A stretch of 32,336 nt of DNA, from contig NZ_AXAS01000074.1 in the NCBI RefSeq assembly GCF_000472925.1, positions 179 through 32,514 on the forward strand, given 5' to 3'. The position numbers and the translations under genes are program-made. Shown here in pieces: positions 31,478 through 32,336 of this stretch; position 1 is the first letter of the stretch; each line of letters begins with the position of its first letter. Below the pieces are notes generated by a model. That model saw nothing but the letters and a program-made list of their open reading frames with translations, did no database searches and was not told where the DNA came from. The DNA is from Bradyrhizobium sp. Ec3.3. Its GTDB lineage: Bacteria > Pseudomonadota > Alphaproteobacteria > Rhizobiales > Xanthobacteraceae.

Positions 31478-32260
31478 ATGAAACTCGCGCATGACGGCAT
31501 CCAGCTCTCGTTCGACATCGCCGGGGCGGGACCGCTTCAATTCCTGTTCGTCCATGGCCTGGGCGGGGATCGCACGCACTTTGCGCCGCAGATGGAGTAT
31601 TTCGCCCGTCAAGGTCGGGCGTTGAATGCCGAGCTGCGGGGGCATGGTGAGAGCGACAAGCCGCAACAGGCGTATTCGATCGAAGGCTTCGCCGATGATC
31701 TCGTCTGGCTGTGCAACCGACAGCAGATCACAAAGCCGGTCATCGTGGGTCAAAGCATGGGTGGCAACATGGCGCTCGAAATCGCCGCCCGCTATCCGGA
31801 CTTTCCTGCAGGCCTGGTGCTGCTCGATTCAGGGGTGCTCTTCCCTGCCTCAGCAGGGACGGTGTTCGCCGGGTATCTGGAGGGCTTAAGGGGCGCGGAT
31901 TTTGCGGACGAGGTACGGAAAATTGTGGCGGACTCCTGTCTGCCGACCGACAGATGCCGCGCCCATGTTGAACAGACCTTTCTGGCGACGCCACAGCACG
32001 TGCTGGTGTCCACGTTTACAAGTCTGTTCCCCTGGGATGTGCATCGGGCGCGTGAGTGCGCCCAGGCGTGCCGGGTCCCGGTGCTCTACATCGAAGCGGC
32101 CCATCGGCTCGCGGATCTGGATCATTTTGCGGCGCTGTGCCCGCAACTGGTCACGGCCAAGGCCGTCGGCTCCGGGCATTTCCTGTCGCTGGAAGTGCCG
32201 GAGCAGATCAACCCGATGATCGACCGGTTTATCTCGCTCTACGTGCGAAGACCCGAGTAA
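31478..32260 (+). CDS. Alpha/beta hydrolase
   Basis: This 260-residue enzyme has the alpha/beta hydrolase fold. The oxyanion-hole FVHGLGGD is at about 24-31, the nucleophile elbow VGQSMGGN has Ser at about 91, the acid is expected in the segment around YIEAAHRLADLDH, and the catalytic His is in VGSGHFLSLEVPEQ (about 232). No signal peptide is seen. The substrate is unknown; the family includes esterases, C-C hydrolases, lactonases and haloperoxidase-like proteins. It stands alone after the repeat-rich gap, with no neighbours on the right visible. The start at 31478 (MKLAHDGIQLSF) follows a purine-rich GGAGATGGTCC. Confidence 0.88.
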   Translation: MKLAHDGIQLSFDIAGAGPLQFLFVHGLGGDRTHFAPQMEYFARQGRALNAELRGHGESDKPQQAYSIEGFADDLVWLCNRQQITKPVIVGQSMGGNMALEIAARYPDFPAGLVLLDSGVLFPASAGTVFAGYLEGLRGADFADEVRKIVADSCLPTDRCRAHVEQTFLATPQHVLVSTFTSLFPWDVHRARECAQACRVPVLYIEAAHRLADLDHFAALCPQLVTAKAVGSGHFLSLEVPEQINPMIDRFISLYVRRPE

Positions 32261-32336
32261 GTTTCAAATTACGGTGACACCCATTAGCCGGTCGGTCGTC
32301 AAGGGCGCAGCGCATTTTTTTTGGCAGCGCTAGCTG

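Noticed and set aside
30810..31480. CRISPR array
   Set aside because: The repeats are of different kinds and not evenly spaced by short unique spacers; no cas genes are in the window.

Overview
The window looks like the chromosome of a Bradyrhizobium-type alphaproteobacterium (Bradyrhizobium / Rhodopseudomonas / Nitrobacter group). The grounds are high G+C coding sequence, the gene order erpA | dgt-argS-SPOR-nagZ-scpA-scpB-tatABC-serS-surE-pcm-nlpD-like-DUF815 | yajC-secD-secF, a DUF3597 protein, a single-domain FATGUY response regulator, a DUF1127 mini-protein, and several dispersed intergenic repeats typical in style of that group. This rests on reading protein motifs by eye; no database search was run.

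Left part (1-5.8 kb) is a loose set of small transcription units: the C-terminal end of an unidentified protein, a secreted TPR protein, a small GNAT acetyltransferase, a DUF3597 protein, a DUF2189 membrane protein, an MltB-type lytic transglycosylase, a tiny secreted two-cysteine protein, a 730-base low-G+C gap and a 50-residue DUF1127 protein that is easily missed. Two strong hairpin terminators separate these units.

Middle part (5.8-14.0 kb): trmFO (tRNA U54 methylation) is followed by an unusual protein joining a kinase-like fold to a lone acyl-CoA-synthetase C-terminal subdomain. Facing it is a leftward run yajC-secD-secF-(Mth938/NDUFAF3-like)-(squalene-synthase-like/NDUFAF6-like), then a threonine ammonia-lyase. 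The two small genes after secF overlap by four bases and resemble two mitochondrial complex I assembly factors, next to genes for membrane-protein insertion.

Right part (14.1-30.8 kb) is a housekeeping block, nearly all leftward: a DUF815 ATPase (rightward), a NlpD-like LysM/M23 lipoprotein with a degenerate active site, pcm, an orphan receiver protein (rightward), surE, a hypothetical, serS, tatC-tatB-tatA, scpB-scpA-nagZ, a SPOR-domain protein, argS and dgt, with erpA divergent from dgt. It covers cell-wall turnover and division, chromosome segregation, twin-arginine export, tRNA charging, protein repair, dNTP control and Fe-S assembly.

The last 1.5 kb is a repeat-rich gap (four recognisable elements and a tRNA-3'-end-like stretch) followed by an alpha/beta hydrolase. 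The repeats are the most distinctive non-coding feature: a family of about 94 bases with copies 13 kb apart, a family of about 100-120 bases whose two copies lie in opposite orientation, and a GCGCAATTGCGC palindrome nested inside repeat elements. Nothing here amounts to a clear new defence or mobile system; the best leads are the kinase/AMP-C fusion and the NDUFAF3/NDUFAF6-like gene pair.
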